Shown one piece after another: positions 63,937 through 64,000 of a stretch of 64,000 nt of DNA. Origin of the DNA: a virus. Positions within the stretch are counted from its first letter, which is position 1. Every line of letters begins with the position of its first letter. Below the pieces are notes generated by a model. It ran no database searches. It saw nothing but the letters and a program-made list of their open reading frames with translations, and was not told the origin of the DNA. The stretch spans positions 80,244-144,243 of IMG/VR virus record IMGVR_UViG_3300013099_000017; one strand, given 5' to 3'. A program made the translations under genes and the position numbers.

Positions 63937-64000
63937 ATGACCAAAGTATTTGAAATTTTCACCATATTCATGCTACGGGATGGATGGTCACTTGAAGATA
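63937..64000 (+). CDS. partial gene cut by the window end
   Basis: Begins MTKVFEIFTIFMLRDGWSLE after the cassette leader and runs off the end. Too short to classify. Confidence 0.55.
   Translation, partial: MTKVFEIFTIFMLRDGWSLED

Overview
The window is a piece of a large, AT-rich lytic phage genome of the T4 type. The evidence is a gp41-like replicative helicase, a gp61-like primase, a class II ribonucleotide reductase, an ATP-dependent DNA ligase, a T4-type RNA ligase, a short gp33-like protein, and repeated TATAAATA late-promoter motifs. Nearly all genes lie on the + strand, are short, and are packed with ATGA or TAATG overlaps. Two perfect FNR-type boxes suggest a host with an FNR/CRP-family regulator, perhaps a gammaproteobacterium, but I cannot name it. 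I found no standard tRNA, rRNA, CRISPR array or insertion sequence.

Layout. 1-6922: small membrane and zinc-ribbon proteins, a GGQ release-factor-like protein, a methyltransferase-like protein, the gp33-like protein, DNA ligase and a PD-(D/E)XK nuclease. 6923-7342: a repeat-rich intergenic region with a consensus sigma70 promoter that is duplicated at 54440. 7343-12191: small genes plus a cytosine-C5 methyltransferase overlapping a CmoA-like SAM enzyme, then a minus-strand HNH-type nuclease. 12237-30735: a zeta-toxin-like kinase followed by operons of small accessory proteins. About a dozen of these operons start with one recurring operator/promoter/leader cassette. Recognisable members are a DnaJ domain, CYTH, Nudix, a QueC-like PP-loop enzyme, RNA ligase and two metallophosphoesterases. 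30813-33182: helicase split by a class 3 intein. 34242-42978: a late block in which most proteins start with a T4-like capsid-targeting peptide. 43843-51166: primase, a type II restriction-modification-like pair, ribonucleotide reductase with an HNH intein, and a second restriction-modification-like pair. 51260-55291: small genes, an HD protein, two more capsid-targeted proteins and a GIY-YIG nuclease. 55296-61240: an NAD+ salvage operon (NadM-Nudix and Nampt) between two non-coding, strongly base-paired regions, each preceded by a promoter cassette. 61241-64000: small genes and a DruA/DUF4338-like protein.

How it fits together. Early and middle accessory operons appear to be switched on together through the cassette, whose dyad sits exactly 31 bp upstream of the -10 start in most copies. 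Late genes use TATAAATA. The late block seems devoted to proteins carried in the capsid and possibly injected with the DNA. The phage also has many DNA-modifying and restriction enzymes and an NAD+ regeneration pathway, which fits competition with rival phages and resistance to host defences. Several reading frames are broken by single in-frame stops or homopolymer indels; raw reads would show whether these are real.
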